A stretch of 64,000 bases of DNA, from contig NZ_BOPO01000033.1 of NCBI RefSeq assembly GCF_017312725.1, forward strand, positions 1-64,000, in the 5' to 3' direction. This document shows, piece after piece, positions 24,661-34,518 of the stretch. Position 1 is the stretch's first letter; every line of letters starts with the position of its first letter. Under the pieces are notes generated by a model, which saw nothing but the letters and a program-made list of their open reading frames with translations, was not told the origin of the DNA and did not search any database. Source of the stretch: Actinocatenispora comari. Lineage in GTDB: Bacteria > Actinomycetota > Actinomycetes > Mycobacteriales > Micromonosporaceae. A program made the position numbers and the translations under genes.

Positions 24661-25297
24661 GGCGCTTCTCCAACCTTCGTACCAGCAGCGACGTGGGATA
24701 GCTCGCGATCAGGAAGATCGCCGCCGCCAACGTGAACACCTCCAGGTAGCGGAAGTGGTCCGAGCCGTACTCCTGCGCCTGGAAGACCATCTCGTGCACG
24801 GTGATCACCGCGAGGAACGGGGTGTCCTTGAACATCGAGATGATGTAGTTGCCCAGTGCCGGGAGGACGTTGCGGACCGCCTGCGGCAGGATGACCGCCT
24901 GCCAGGTCCGGCCGCGCGGCATCGACAGCGCGGTCGCCGCCTCCCACTGTCCCTTCGGGACACCGTCGATGCCCGCCCGGTACACCTCGGACATGTAAGT
25001 GGCGTAGTGGATGCCGAGCACCGACGCGCCGATCACGAACGGCGACAGCGACGGCAGCAGCACGTACACCGTGAACAGCTGCACCAGCAGCGGGGTGCTG
25101 CGGACGAACTCGACGAACGCCCGGACCGGCACCCGCACGAGCCGGGTCGGCGCCCGGCGGGCCATCGCGAGCAGCAGCCCGAGCAGGATCGCGATCACCG
25201 AGCCGACCACGGTGGCGAGCAGCGTGACCGCGAAACCCTTGAGCAGCAGCGGAATGACGTCTTCGACGACGGTCCAGTCCCAGATCGACGTGTTCAC
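24650..25297 (-). CDS. ehuD: ectoine/hydroxyectoine-type ABC importer, permease EhuD
   Basis: 215 residues with about five transmembrane helices, His/Glu/Gln/Arg permease family. The conserved core includes EFVRSTPLLVQLF, the EAA-type loop EVYRAGIDGVPKGQWEAATALSM and LPQAVRNVLPALGNYIISMFKDT. GTG 25297 is used because it overlaps the upstream stop (GTGA) and begins the conserved protein; the sequence further upstream belongs to ehuC. Confidence 0.85.
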   Translation of the reverse strand: MNTSIWDWTVVEDVIPLLLKGFAVTLLATVVGSVIAILLGLLLAMARRAPTRLVRVPVRAFVEFVRSTPLLVQLFTVYVLLPSLSPFVIGASVLGIHYATYMSEVYRAGIDGVPKGQWEAATALSMPRGRTWQAVILPQAVRNVLPALGNYIISMFKDTPFLAVITVHEMVFQAQEYGSDHFRYLEVFTLAAAIFLIASYPTSLLVRRLEKRLGH

Positions 25298-26043
25298 GCG
25301 CCACCCCCGGCGCCGGCTCCGGCGGACCGACCGGTCGGGTCGGCTTCCCGCAGCCGGAACAGGCCACGCAGCCCGCCTCCGCGACCCAGGCGCGCCTTCG
25401 CCACCGACTCCAACGCGTTCATCAGCAGGGTGAAGATGTACGCCAGGATGAAGTAGACGACGAGCAGGAACAGGTACGACAGCGCCGTCTGCCCCGTCGC
25501 TGCCCGCAGCTGCTGACCCTCGAAGGTCAGGTCGGCGACGGTGATCAGCGACAGCAACGGGGTCGACTTCAACAGCTGGATGAGCAGGTTGTTGAACGGC
25601 GGGATCATGCCGATCCAGGCCTGCGGCAGGATCACCAGCCGCATCCGCTGGAACCCGGTCATGTTGAGTGCGACCGCGCCCTCCCACTGCGCCTTCGGCA
25701 CCGCGTTGATCGCACCGCGCACCACCTCGGCGCCGTACGCGCCGAAGTTGAGGCCGAACGCGATGACCGCGCACAGCAGCGCGCTGCTGATCTGGAAGCC
25801 CAGCACCGGAAGCGCGAAGTACAGCCAGAACAGCTGCACGTACAGCGAGGTGCCGCGGAAGAACTCGATGATGGTACGGGCGATGCCGCGGACAACGAGG
25901 AAGCGCGACCTGGCCAGCAGGCCGAGGATGAAGGCCAGCACCAACGCGAGGATGGCACCGAGCACCGTGGCCTCGACCGTGACCAGGATCGCCGCACCGA
26001 TGTTGCCGGCGGAATCGCCGAGCTGTGTGAGAAAGGTTCCCAT
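25294..26043 (-). CDS. ehuC: ectoine/hydroxyectoine-type ABC importer, permease EhuC
   Basis: 249 residues, same permease family, with IIEFFRGTSLYVQLFWLYFALP, the ATPase-contact loop EVVRGAINAVPKAQWEGAVALNM and LPQAWIGMIPPFNNLLIQLLKSTPL. The C-terminus carries an extra hydrophilic tail rich in Gly, Arg and Ala (about 225-249). It forms the heteromeric channel with EhuD. It starts 27 bp after the binding-protein gene. Confidence 0.85.
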   Translation of the reverse strand: MGTFLTQLGDSAGNIGAAILVTVEATVLGAILALVLAFILGLLARSRFLVVRGIARTIIEFFRGTSLYVQLFWLYFALPVLGFQISSALLCAVIAFGLNFGAYGAEVVRGAINAVPKAQWEGAVALNMTGFQRMRLVILPQAWIGMIPPFNNLLIQLLKSTPLLSLITVADLTFEGQQLRAATGQTALSYLFLLVVYFILAYIFTLLMNALESVAKARLGRGGGLRGLFRLREADPTGRSAGAGAGGGA

Positions 26044-26070
26044 CTCAGGTCGTCAGTCCCGGCCGGCGGA

Positions 26071-26982
26071 TCAGCCCTTGCACAGCGAGGCTGTGGTCAG
26101 GGTCGCCGGCGGCACGTTGACCTTGGTGAAGCCGTACTTGCCGATCAGCGAGGTGTACTGGGTCGGGTCGGAGGTGATCTTCTTCAGCTCCTTGTTGAAC
26201 GCGTCCCGCAGCGCGGTGTCCGCGGTGCGGAACACGGCACCGCCGGCGCTGCTCTGCGGCTTGCCGTCCAGCTTCGGCTGGAACGACGGGGTGACCTCGA
26301 CCGGCTTGCCCTTGTTGATGTTCGCCAGCCAGCGCAGCGAGATGTCGGTCAGCGCGAACGCGTCGATCCGGCCGGCCACCAGCGCGTCCAGCCCGTCCTG
26401 CTGCTTCGCGAACTCCTTGATGTTGCCGGACTTGACCCCGGCGGCGGTGGAGAAGCTCTTCTCCACCGCGGCCTGCAGCACGCCGACGGTGGCGCCGGCC
26501 TTCGCGACCGCGTTCAGGTCGGTCAGGTGCTTCGGGTTGCCCTTCTTCACCAGCAGCGCGGTGGCGCCGACGAACTCGGGCTCGGAGAAGATGACCTCCT
26601 TGCACCGCTCCGGCGTGATCGCCATGCCGGCGCTGACCACGTCGAACCGGTTGGCCTTGATGCCCGGGATCAGCGAGTTGAAGTCGGTCAGTACGCCCCG
26701 CATCTCCTTGACGCCGAGCTCGCTGAAGATCTTCTTGTGCAGCGTCGGCGCCTCGCCGACGAGCTGGTCGCCCTGCTTGAACCCGTACGGCTGCTCACCG
26801 GCGAAACCGATGGTGACGTAGCCCTGCTTCTTGATCTTGTCGAGGGTGTTCTGCTTCGACTCACCGGTACCGGTCTGGGTGCGCGAGCACGCGGCCAGCA
26901 GGCCGGGCACGGTGAGCAGCCCGCCACCGACCGCGGCGGAGCGAAGGAGCGTACGACGAGACCACCGACTGTTGTCCGTCAC
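26071..26982 (-). CDS. ehuB: ectoine/hydroxyectoine-type ABC importer, binding lipoprotein EhuB
   Basis: About 303 residues. The N-terminus has a twin-arginine-like WSRRTLLRSAA followed by a lipobox (LLAAC near residue 32), so it is a lipoprotein that may use the Tat route. The mature domain is a family-3 solute-binding fold: YVTIGFAGEQPYGFKQGDQLVGEAPTLH, ADFNSLIPGI-like and RFDVVSAGMAITPERC segments, resembling EhuB. I prefer GTG 26982 because GAGGAGG lies 9 nt upstream; a TTG at 26991 would overlap that site. First gene of the leftward ehuBCDA operon. Confidence 0.85.
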   Translation of the reverse strand: MTDNSRWSRRTLLRSAAVGGGLLTVPGLLAACSRTQTGTGESKQNTLDKIKKQGYVTIGFAGEQPYGFKQGDQLVGEAPTLHKKIFSELGVKEMRGVLTDFNSLIPGIKANRFDVVSAGMAITPERCKEVIFSEPEFVGATALLVKKGNPKHLTDLNAVAKAGATVGVLQAAVEKSFSTAAGVKSGNIKEFAKQQDGLDALVAGRIDAFALTDISLRWLANINKGKPVEVTPSFQPKLDGKPQSSAGGAVFRTADTALRDAFNKELKKITSDPTQYTSLIGKYGFTKVNVPPATLTTASLCKG

Positions 26983-27309
26983 GGACCTCAACCTCCTCAG
27001 GCTTCGGACCCGGCGGCCACTCGGTGCCGCGTCGAGGTCCGGGCATGGCGGGCCGGCTCGCGGCCCGGAGTTCGGGCCTGAACGCTAGCACCGCTCGTAT
27101 GTTTGTTGACATTAGGATCGTCGATAGTCTGCAACATGTTGGCGAACTGCGTTGTACCGTCTCGCCGGGTGAGCGGTCCGGTCCGCCGTGTGAGCTACGG
27201 CCAACCGGCCGGGCCGCCCCTGGCGGGGCGTGGGTACCCCAAATAGGGTTCCGGTAATCCGCGGGCGTGTCGCCGGCCAGCCATGACCAGACCAGGGAGG
27301 TGCGTAGCA
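26983..27309. promoter_or_regulatory. divergent regulatory region, ehuB / gntR
   Basis: 327 bp without a gene. The centre is A/T-rich and holds TGTTGACA (27104-27111, containing TTGACA), the odd palindrome ATCGTCGAT near 27117-27125, and a perfect 10-bp palindrome CAACATGTTG (27132-27141). These are the likely promoter and operator elements for the ehu operon and the divergent GntR gene. A run of CCC/GGG-rich sequence (27200-27245) shows nothing recognisable. Confidence 0.5.
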
Positions 27310-28098
27310 GTGGCGAATTCTTCACATCGCCCTATTCGCCCCGCAACGCCGCTTCGGTCGGCCCGCGCGCAGAAGATCACCCCGGTACCCCGCGAGTCCA
27401 CTGTGGATCTGATTGCCGGCCGGTTGCGGCAGGCCATCTTCGAGGGCACCCTGCCGGCCGGCGCCCCGCTCGGTGAGGCCGAGTTGGCAGAACAGCTCGG
27501 CGTCAGCCGCGGCCCGCTGCGCGAGGCCGCGCAGCGGCTGGTGCAGGAACGGCTGCTCACCACCACCCGGCGGCGCGGACTCGCTGTCATCAGTATGGAC
27601 GCTGCCACGGTCGCCGACGTCTATCTCGGCCGTACCGCCGTCGAATGCGCGGCGTGTCGGGTCGTGTTGCGCGACAACCTCGTCGACCGCACCGTGCGCA
27701 CCCTGACCAGGGTGCACCAGCGGATGGTCCGGGCGAACAAGCGACGCGACGCGCACGCCGTCGGCGACACCGACATCGAGTTCCACCAGGCGCTCGTCGA
27801 CGCCGCCGGCAGCCCGCGGCTGTCCGCCAGCATCGCCACCCTGCTGATCGAGACCCGGCTGTGCACGTACTCGCTGGACCGCCAGTTCCGGGTCCGCGCC
27901 GACATGCCGGACTCGCACGCCGAGATCATCGACGCGATCGCGGCCCGGGACGAACCGGCGCTGCTCGCCGTCGTCGAGCGGCACATGGCCGAGGCGGCCC
28001 GCCGGCTGACCGCGCCGACCGAGGTCGACACCATCTCCAGCCCGGCACCCGCGGCACCGCGCCCGCTCGACCCGCTGGAACTCCCCCTCGACGACTGA
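27310..28098 (+). CDS. GntR-family (FCD) transcriptional regulator, probable ehu regulator
   Basis: 262 residues. The DNA-binding domain is STVDLIAGRLRQAIFEGTLPAG followed by GEAELAEQLGVSRGPLREAAQRLVQE, with the wing TTTRRRGLAVI. The C-terminal FCD helices carry acidic and histidine metal-type residues (DIEFHQALVDAAGSPRL; AEIIDAIAARDEPALLAVVERHM). The start is GTG 27310 with GGGAGG about 9 nt upstream. Divergent placement next to ehuB makes it the likely local regulator; the effector is unknown. A TCCACTGTGGA palindrome covers S-T-V-D at 27397-27407. Confidence 0.85.
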   Translation: MANSSHRPIRPATPLRSARAQKITPVPRESTVDLIAGRLRQAIFEGTLPAGAPLGEAELAEQLGVSRGPLREAAQRLVQERLLTTTRRRGLAVISMDAATVADVYLGRTAVECAACRVVLRDNLVDRTVRTLTRVHQRMVRANKRRDAHAVGDTDIEFHQALVDAAGSPRLSASIATLLIETRLCTYSLDRQFRVRADMPDSHAEIIDAIAARDEPALLAVVERHMAEAARRLTAPTEVDTISSPAPAAPRPLDPLELPLDD

Positions 28099-28131
28099 CG
28101 CGCCGGCGACGCGCGGCCCGCGACCGGAACG

Positions 28132-29370
28132 TCAGCCGGCGGGCACCGGCACGGGCCGGGCCGCGGCCGGTTCGGGTGTCGTGGGCGTGCGGCCCAGCCG
28201 GCGGTACGAGACGGCCGCCAGCAGCAGCGCGAGCAGCCCCGCGGCGACCGGGACGGCGAACGCGCCGCGGAACCCGTACCGGTCGGCGAGGGTACCGGCG
28301 AGGCCGGCGCCGAGCGCGACCCCGGCGACGATGCCCGCGGCGAGCAGCGTCAGTACCGTCGCGGTGCGGCCGGCCGGCGCGATCCGTTCGGCCAGCGCGT
28401 ACACGGTGATCAGGTACGGCGCGACGAGCAGGCCGAGGACCGCCATCGCGGCGACGGCGCCGGCGGGCCCGGAGATCGTCAGCAGCGCGGTGACCGCGAC
28501 GGCGAGCGCCGCGGCGAACACCAGATACCGTGCGGGGTAACGGAACCGGGCCGGCAACCAGGCGGTGGCGAGGCCGGCGGTGGCGCTGCCGACGCCGAGC
28601 ACCGCGTAGATCAGCCCGGCCGACCCGGGCCGGCCGATCGAGCCGGCGAGCGCGGTGACGCCGGTCTGGGTGCCGCCGAAGATCGCGCCGAGCGCGGCCA
28701 TCGCGAGTACCAGCCCGGCCACCGGCAGCCGCGGCAACCGGGCCCGCGGCGTGGCGGACGCGGACGCCGCGACCGGCACCGGTGCGGTCGGGTGCAGCGC
28801 GAACGCCAGCCCGGCCAGCACCAGCAGGGCCGCCGCGATCAGCAGCGGCACGGCCGGCGGGAACACCAGCGCGCACAACCCGACCAGCGCCGGGCCGGCC
28901 ACGAACGACGTCTCGTCGACCGCACCCTCGTACGAGAAGGCGGTCGGCACCAGCTCGCCGCGGGTGCGCAACAGGTGCACCCAGCGGACCCGCATGAACG
29001 GCCCGACCTGCGGGGTGGCCAACCCGGCGACCGTGGCGAGCGCGGTGACCAGGGGTGCCGGGCCGTGCAGCAGCGCCGCGACGACCAGCCCGGCGTACCC
29101 GGCGGCGTCCATCAGGGCGGCGACCAGCCCGACCGGGCGCTGCCCGTACCGGTCGGCGAGGGCACCGACGGCGGGACCGCCGAACGCGGCGCCGAGGCCG
29201 AGGGCGGCGGTCGCGATGCCGGCCGCCGAGTACGACCCGGTGGTGGCGACGAGCAGGGTGAGCACGCCGAGCGGGCCCATCGCGTTGGGCAGGCGGGCGA
29301 GGAAGGACAACACCGGCAACCGCGGGCCGGTGGCAGCGAACAGCGCACGATAGGCACCCAGGGCGGGCAC
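28132..29370 (-). CDS. MFS transporter
   Basis: 412 residues with about 12 transmembrane helices. A loop 2-3 motif GALADRYGQRPVG and its second-half counterpart GTLADRYGFRGAF are clear. It resembles actinobacterial MFS carriers of unknown substrate and has an Ala/Pro-rich C-terminal tail. GTG 29370 has GAGGAG 5 nt upstream. Convergent with the GntR gene. Confidence 0.85.
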   Translation of the reverse strand: MPALGAYRALFAATGPRLPVLSFLARLPNAMGPLGVLTLLVATTGSYSAAGIATAALGLGAAFGGPAVGALADRYGQRPVGLVAALMDAAGYAGLVVAALLHGPAPLVTALATVAGLATPQVGPFMRVRWVHLLRTRGELVPTAFSYEGAVDETSFVAGPALVGLCALVFPPAVPLLIAAALLVLAGLAFALHPTAPVPVAASASATPRARLPRLPVAGLVLAMAALGAIFGGTQTGVTALAGSIGRPGSAGLIYAVLGVGSATAGLATAWLPARFRYPARYLVFAAALAVAVTALLTISGPAGAVAAMAVLGLLVAPYLITVYALAERIAPAGRTATVLTLLAAGIVAGVALGAGLAGTLADRYGFRGAFAVPVAAGLLALLLAAVSYRRLGRTPTTPEPAAARPVPVPAG

Positions 29371-29623
29371 TTCGACTCCTCTTCGGGACGATGCGACGAA
29401 TCCGATCGGCGCGCTAACCCACCCTCAGCGCGCCCGTCGGGTCGATCGACCCGGGCCCTGTGCAGCCTTGATCATACGTCGCTGCGACCGGCGTACTCCC
29501 AGGTCAGCGGGCCGTTCTGGGCTGTGATGTCGACCATGCCGGTGCGCTGCACCCACCGGCCGGGTGGCCGGCCCAGGTACCGGCGGGGCGGTCCGCGTTG
29601 CCCGGTCCGGGCATAGTGAGGCC

Positions 29624-30313
29624 ATGATGTCGCGACTGCCCGCTCCGCTCCGTCGCTGGCTGCGGCCGCGACGGCTGATCGGGCTCTGCCTCGCCGGGCT
29701 GTTGCTGGTCGCCGTGCTGGTCGGCGGTTCGGTCGGCTGGGTGCGGGTCCGCGCGCACGGCCACCTCTACTACTCGGCCGCGTCGGCGCCGACCGCGCCG
29801 GTGGCGCTCGTGTTCGGCGCCGAGGTGTACCCGGACGGCGCCCCGTCACCGTTCCTGACCGGCCGGCTGGAGCTGGCCCGCCAGCTGTTCGTGGCCGGCA
29901 AGGTGCGCGCCCTGCTCGTCACCGGCGACCACCGGCAGTGGCGGTACGACGAGCCCGACGCGATGCGCGCCTGGCTGGTCGACCACGGGGTGCCGATGGA
30001 CCGGATCGTCACCGACTACGCCGGCTTCGACTCGTACCAGTCGTGCGCGCGGGCGAAGCGGATCTTCGGCGTGCACAAGGCGCTCGTCGTGTCCCAGGAC
30101 TTCCACGTCCCGCGGGCCACCGCGCTGTGCCGGTCGGTCGGCATCGACGCCGACGGGGTCGGCGACACCGGACAGCACCACTGGGACGCGTACCCGCGCA
30201 ACTGGGTCCGGGAGCAGCTCGCCGACGTGAAGGCGATCTACAGCATGGTCGTGCAGCCGGATCCGGAGTTCCTCGGCCGCCGCGAGCACGGCGTCGACCG
30301 CGCCGTGCGCTGA
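29624..30313 (+). CDS. SanA/YdcF-like DUF218 membrane protein
   Basis: 229 residues. A basic N-terminus (RRWLRPRRL) and one transmembrane helix (about 17-39) anchor an extracytoplasmic DUF218 domain: ALVFGAEVYPDGAPSPFLTGRLELA, LLVTGDHRQWRYDEPDAMRAWLV, GFDSYQSCARAKRIFGV and VVSQDFHVPRATALC. This is the SanA (vancomycin-exclusion) type, linked in other bacteria to envelope integrity. The exact reaction is unknown. Start at ATG 29624 or the adjacent 29627; a TAGT-type -10 box near 29614 suggests a very short or absent leader. Confidence 0.85.
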   Translation: MMSRLPAPLRRWLRPRRLIGLCLAGLLLVAVLVGGSVGWVRVRAHGHLYYSAASAPTAPVALVFGAEVYPDGAPSPFLTGRLELARQLFVAGKVRALLVTGDHRQWRYDEPDAMRAWLVDHGVPMDRIVTDYAGFDSYQSCARAKRIFGVHKALVVSQDFHVPRATALCRSVGIDADGVGDTGQHHWDAYPRNWVREQLADVKAIYSMVVQPDPEFLGRREHGVDRAVR

Positions 30314-30317
30314 CCGG

Positions 30318-30436
30318 CCCCGACCGCGGCCGACAGCACCGACGATCGGGCCGGGCCCGACCGCGGGCGGCAGCACCACCGACGATCGGGCCGACCTTGA
30401 CCGCGGGCGGCAGCACCACCGACGACCGGCCGGCGC
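30318..30436 (+). repeat. 37-40-bp tandem repeat, about three copies
   Basis: Three imperfect copies of a unit GACCGCGG(G)CGGCAGCACC...GACGATCGGGCC begin at 30322, 30359 and 30399, directly after the DUF218 stop. Non-coding. The second and third copies are nearly identical in their first 25 bases. Confidence 0.7.
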
Positions 30437-30470
30437 CGGGCCGGGACGAGCGGCACGGCGCCCGAGCAGA

Positions 30471-30508
30471 GAGGCGCCCCCGGCCGCTGTCGTGGCCGGG
30501 GGCGCCTC
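30471..30508. terminator. perfect 15-bp stem-loop terminator
   Basis: GAGGCGCCCCCGGCC and GGCCGGGGGCGCCTC pair perfectly around an 8-nt loop between the convergent DUF218 and GNAT genes. No U-tract is present. The remainder to 30632 is without recognisable features. Confidence 0.75.
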
Positions 30509-30632
30509 GCGGCGGGGGAACAAGGTCTGTGTGGGCCGACGCCGCTGTCGACCCGACGAGTAGAACGAGCGCGGCCCGCCGAGGTCGCGCCACTGCGGCA
30601 ACCATCACAGTGGGGTGGCCGCCCGTTCCTGC

Positions 30633-31112
30633 TCAGGCACCGTCCACGGGCTTGGTCATCTGCTGCGCGATCACCTTGTACCCGAGGCTCTCGTACAGTC
30701 CGATCGCGGTGGTGTTGTCGCCGAACACGTTGAGCCCGATCTCGGCGACCCCGCGGGCGGCCAGCTCCCGCTCGCCGGCCCGCATGATGGCCCGGCCGTA
30801 CCCGCGGGACCGGGCGTTCGGTGCCACCCACAGCTCGTACACCCAGGCCTGGTGGCGGCGCGCGGACGGCAGCGCCAGCCACAGCATGCCGACCTGCTCG
30901 TCCCCGTCGAACGCGGTGAACAGCAGCATCCCGTTGGTCCGCACGCCTTCCGGCAGCAGCAGCATGAACTCGGCCCGGGCCTGCTCGTCGGCGCGTTCCG
31001 GGGTGAACTCGCCGGCGCGCACCTTGTCCTGCCCGTAGTCACGCACCGAACGGTCGAGGTACGCGTCGAACTCCGCCTGGGTCATCGGTCGCAACGTCAC
31101 CCGTGCACTCAT
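30633..31112 (-). CDS. GNAT-family N-acetyltransferase
   Basis: 159 residues. The acetyl-CoA motif A is clear: VYELWVAPNARSRGYGRAIMRAGERELAARG, followed by GLNVFGDNTTAIGLYESLGYKVIAQQM (motif B). The N-terminal part (MTQAEFDAYLDRSVRDYGQDKV) resembles a group of actinobacterial GNATs of unknown substrate. No partner gene is obvious. Confidence 0.85.
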   Translation of the reverse strand: MSARVTLRPMTQAEFDAYLDRSVRDYGQDKVRAGEFTPERADEQARAEFMLLLPEGVRTNGMLLFTAFDGDEQVGMLWLALPSARRHQAWVYELWVAPNARSRGYGRAIMRAGERELAARGVAEIGLNVFGDNTTAIGLYESLGYKVIAQQMTKPVDGA

Positions 31113-31187
31113 CCGCCCATGATGCGCCCCGAAACGTGGCCGGGGCGCCTACTGCGGCTCAGTCTGGGATCCGAGTGCGGCCGCGGC

Positions 31188-31556
31188 TCACTCCGGGATC
31201 TGGGTGCTGAGGCAGAAGGGGTGGCCGGCCGGGTCGAGGAAGACCCGCCACCGGTCGGGCGCCGGCTGCTCGTCGGCCTTGCGCGCGCCCAGCCGTACCG
31301 CCTCGGTCTCGGCGGCGTCCAGGTCGGTCACCGCCAGGTCGAGATGGAACTGTTTCGGCGCCGGGCCGGCCGGCCAGGTCGGTGGGGTGTAGTCGTCCAC
31401 CCGGACGGTGCTCAGCCAGGTGCCGCCGGCGCCGACCGCGCAGAACCGCGGCGACCGGAACGCCACCTCGCCGCCGAGCATCGCCGCCCAGAAGTCGGCC
31501 AGCACCTCGGGCTCGGCGCAGTCGATCGCCACCGCACCCAGTCGTCCCACTGCCAT
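31188..31556 (-). CDS. VOC (glyoxalase/bleomycin-resistance-like) family protein
   Basis: 122 residues forming two beta-alpha-beta-beta-beta modules: AVAIDCAEPEVLADFWAAMLGG and FHLDLAVTDLDAAETEAVRLGA, ending VFLDPAGHPFCLS. This is the glyoxalase-like type common in actinobacteria. Some metal positions are not obvious, so it may be a binding protein. Substrate unknown. It may be co-transcribed with the GNAT gene 75 bp downstream. Confidence 0.8.
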   Translation of the reverse strand: MAVGRLGAVAIDCAEPEVLADFWAAMLGGEVAFRSPRFCAVGAGGTWLSTVRVDDYTPPTWPAGPAPKQFHLDLAVTDLDAAETEAVRLGARKADEQPAPDRWRVFLDPAGHPFCLSTQIPE

Positions 31557-31634
31557 CGCTGCTCCCGCCGTCCGCCCGGCCCTCCCGGCCGAGGTGTCCC
31601 GTCGAGTCTGCCGTACCGGTCCGACAGCCGCCGG

Positions 31635-32650
<1,016 letters not shown>

Positions 32651-32654
<4 letters not shown>

Positions 32655-33616
32655 CCGCCGACCTCCTGGCTGCGGTGACAGGCACTCGGGTGTCCGTCCA
32701 CAACGGACAGTGGCGGGCGCTCGGTGCGGCACCGCTCGATCGCGTACCGGCAGCGCGGGTGGAACGCGCAGCCGCCGGGCAGCGACGCGGGATTCGGTGG
32801 CTGACCGGAGATCGGTACCAGCCGGTCGACGTCGGCGTCGTCCGGTACCGAGGCGAGCAGCCCCTCGGTGTACGGGTGCCGGCAGTGCTCGTACACCTCG
32901 CGGGTCGGGCCGGTCTCCACCACCCGGCCGGCGTACATCAGGACGACCCGGTCGGCGGCGTCGGCGACCACGCCGAGGTCGTGCGTGATCAGCGCCAGCG
33001 CCATCCCGTCGGATTCGCGCAACGACGCCAGCAGCCGCATGATCTGCGCCTGTACGGTCACGTCCAGCGCGGTGGTCGGTTCGTCGGCGATCAGCAGCCG
33101 CGGCGACATCGCCAGCGCCATCGCGATCATCGCGCGCTGCCGCATCCCGCCGGAGAACTGGTGCGGGTACTCGTCGACCCGCAGCTCCGGCGCCGGGATG
33201 CCGACCCGGGTCATCAGCTCGACGGCGCGCTCTCGGGCCGCGGCGCGGCGCATCCCGCGCCGGCGCACCAGCGCCTCGGTGATCTGCCGGCCGACCCGGA
33301 ACACCGGATTGAGCGACGACAGCGGATCCTGGAAGATCATCGCCAGCTCGTCGCCGCACAGCGCGCGGGTCACCGACACCGGTCGGCCGACCAGTTCGGT
33401 GCCGCGGTAGGTGATCGAGCCGGACACCTGCGCGCCGCGCGGCAGCAGCCCCATGACCGCCTGCATGGTGACGCTCTTGCCGCTGCCCGACTCGCCGACG
33501 ATCGCCACGGTCTCCCCGGGGTACACGTCGAACGAGACGCCGTCCACCGCGGACACCGTGCCGTGCCGGGTGGCGAACCGGACCCGCAGCTCGCGCACTC
33601 GCAACAACGGTTCCAT
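32651..33616 (-). CDS. oligopeptide/nickel-type ABC importer, ATPase 1 (DppD/OppD-like)
   Basis: 321 residues with Walker A GESGSGKSVTMQAVMG, Q-loop IFQDPLSSLNP, signature FSGGMRQRAMIAMAL, Walker B LLIADEPTTALDVTVQ and H-loop LALITHDLGVV, plus the C-terminal GCAFHPRCRYAIERC cluster. ATG 33616 is favoured because GGGAGG lies 8 nt upstream; the in-frame GTG at 33625 overlaps that site. Confidence 0.92.
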
Positions 33617-33621
33617 GCCGC

Positions 33622-34518
33622 TCACCTCCCGGCCAGCTTCGGGTCGTACCGGTCCCGCAGCGCGTCACCGAGCACTCCGAACGCGACGACCAGGACGGCC
33701 AGCGCGATGCCGGGGATGGCGGAGATCCACCACGCGGTGCTGAGCAGGTCGCGCCCGCCGGCGATGGTGGTACCCCAGCTGGGCGTGGTGGCGGGGGTGC
33801 CGAGGCCGAGGAACGACAGCGACGCCTCGGCGAGGATCACGTCGCCGATGTGCAACGCCGCGATCACCAGGAACGGCGCGCGGCAGGACGGCAGCACGCA
33901 GGTACGCACGACGTGCCAGGTGCGGGCGCCCAGCACCCGGGTGGCGTCCACGTACTCCCGGTTCTTCGTGGCGAGCGCCTGGCCGCGGGTGACCCGGGCG
34001 AACGTGACCCAGCCGGAGATGGACAGCACCACGATCACGTTGCCGACGCTGGGCCCGAGTACCGCGGCGATCAGGATCGCGAGCAGGATGCCGGGGAACG
34101 CGAGCTGGATGTCGGCCAGCCGCATCAGGACCGAGTCGAGCCAGCCGCCGAACCAGCCGGCGAGGATGCCGAACACCAGGCCGATCAGCCCGGACAGCAG
34201 CAGCGCCGAGATGCCGATGGTCATCGACACCCGCGCGCCCTGCATCATCTTGGCGAGCAGGTCCTGGCCGATCTGGTCGGTACCGAACAGCACCAGGTGG
34301 CCCTCGCTGGTGTGCGACAGCGGTGCCAGCAGCCGGTTCCTGGTGTCGACGGCGACCGGGTCGAACCGGAACAGGATCGGCCCGAACGCCGCGCACAGCG
34401 CGTAGAACGCCACCACGGCAAGCGATCCGACGATCCGGACGGTACCGGTCCGGCCGCGGCGGCGGGCCGGCGGCGCGGTGGTCTCGATGGTGTCCGCCAT
34501 CGCGGACGTGGCGGTCAC
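33622..34518 (-). CDS. oligopeptide/nickel-type ABC importer, permease (DppC-like)
   Basis: 298 residues, about six transmembrane helices. LFGTDQIGQDLLAKMMQGARVSMTIG and the EAA-like loop EYVDATRVLGARTWHVVRTCVLPSCRAP are typical of DppC/OppC. GTG 34518 overlaps the DppB stop (GTGA). It forms the channel with the DppB-like permease. Confidence 0.92.
   Translation of the reverse strand: MTATSAMADTIETTAPPARRRGRTGTVRIVGSLAVVAFYALCAAFGPILFRFDPVAVDTRNRLLAPLSHTSEGHLVLFGTDQIGQDLLAKMMQGARVSMTIGISALLLSGLIGLVFGILAGWFGGWLDSVLMRLADIQLAFPGILLAILIAAVLGPSVGNVIVVLSISGWVTFARVTRGQALATKNREYVDATRVLGARTWHVVRTCVLPSCRAPFLVIAALHIGDVILAEASLSFLGLGTPATTPSWGTTIAGGRDLLSTAWWISAIPGIALAVLVVAFGVLGDALRDRYDPKLAGR

Noticed and set aside
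30318-30436. CRISPR array
   Set aside because: Units are contiguous and imperfect without unique spacers, and no cas genes occur. The same applies to 53788-53893.
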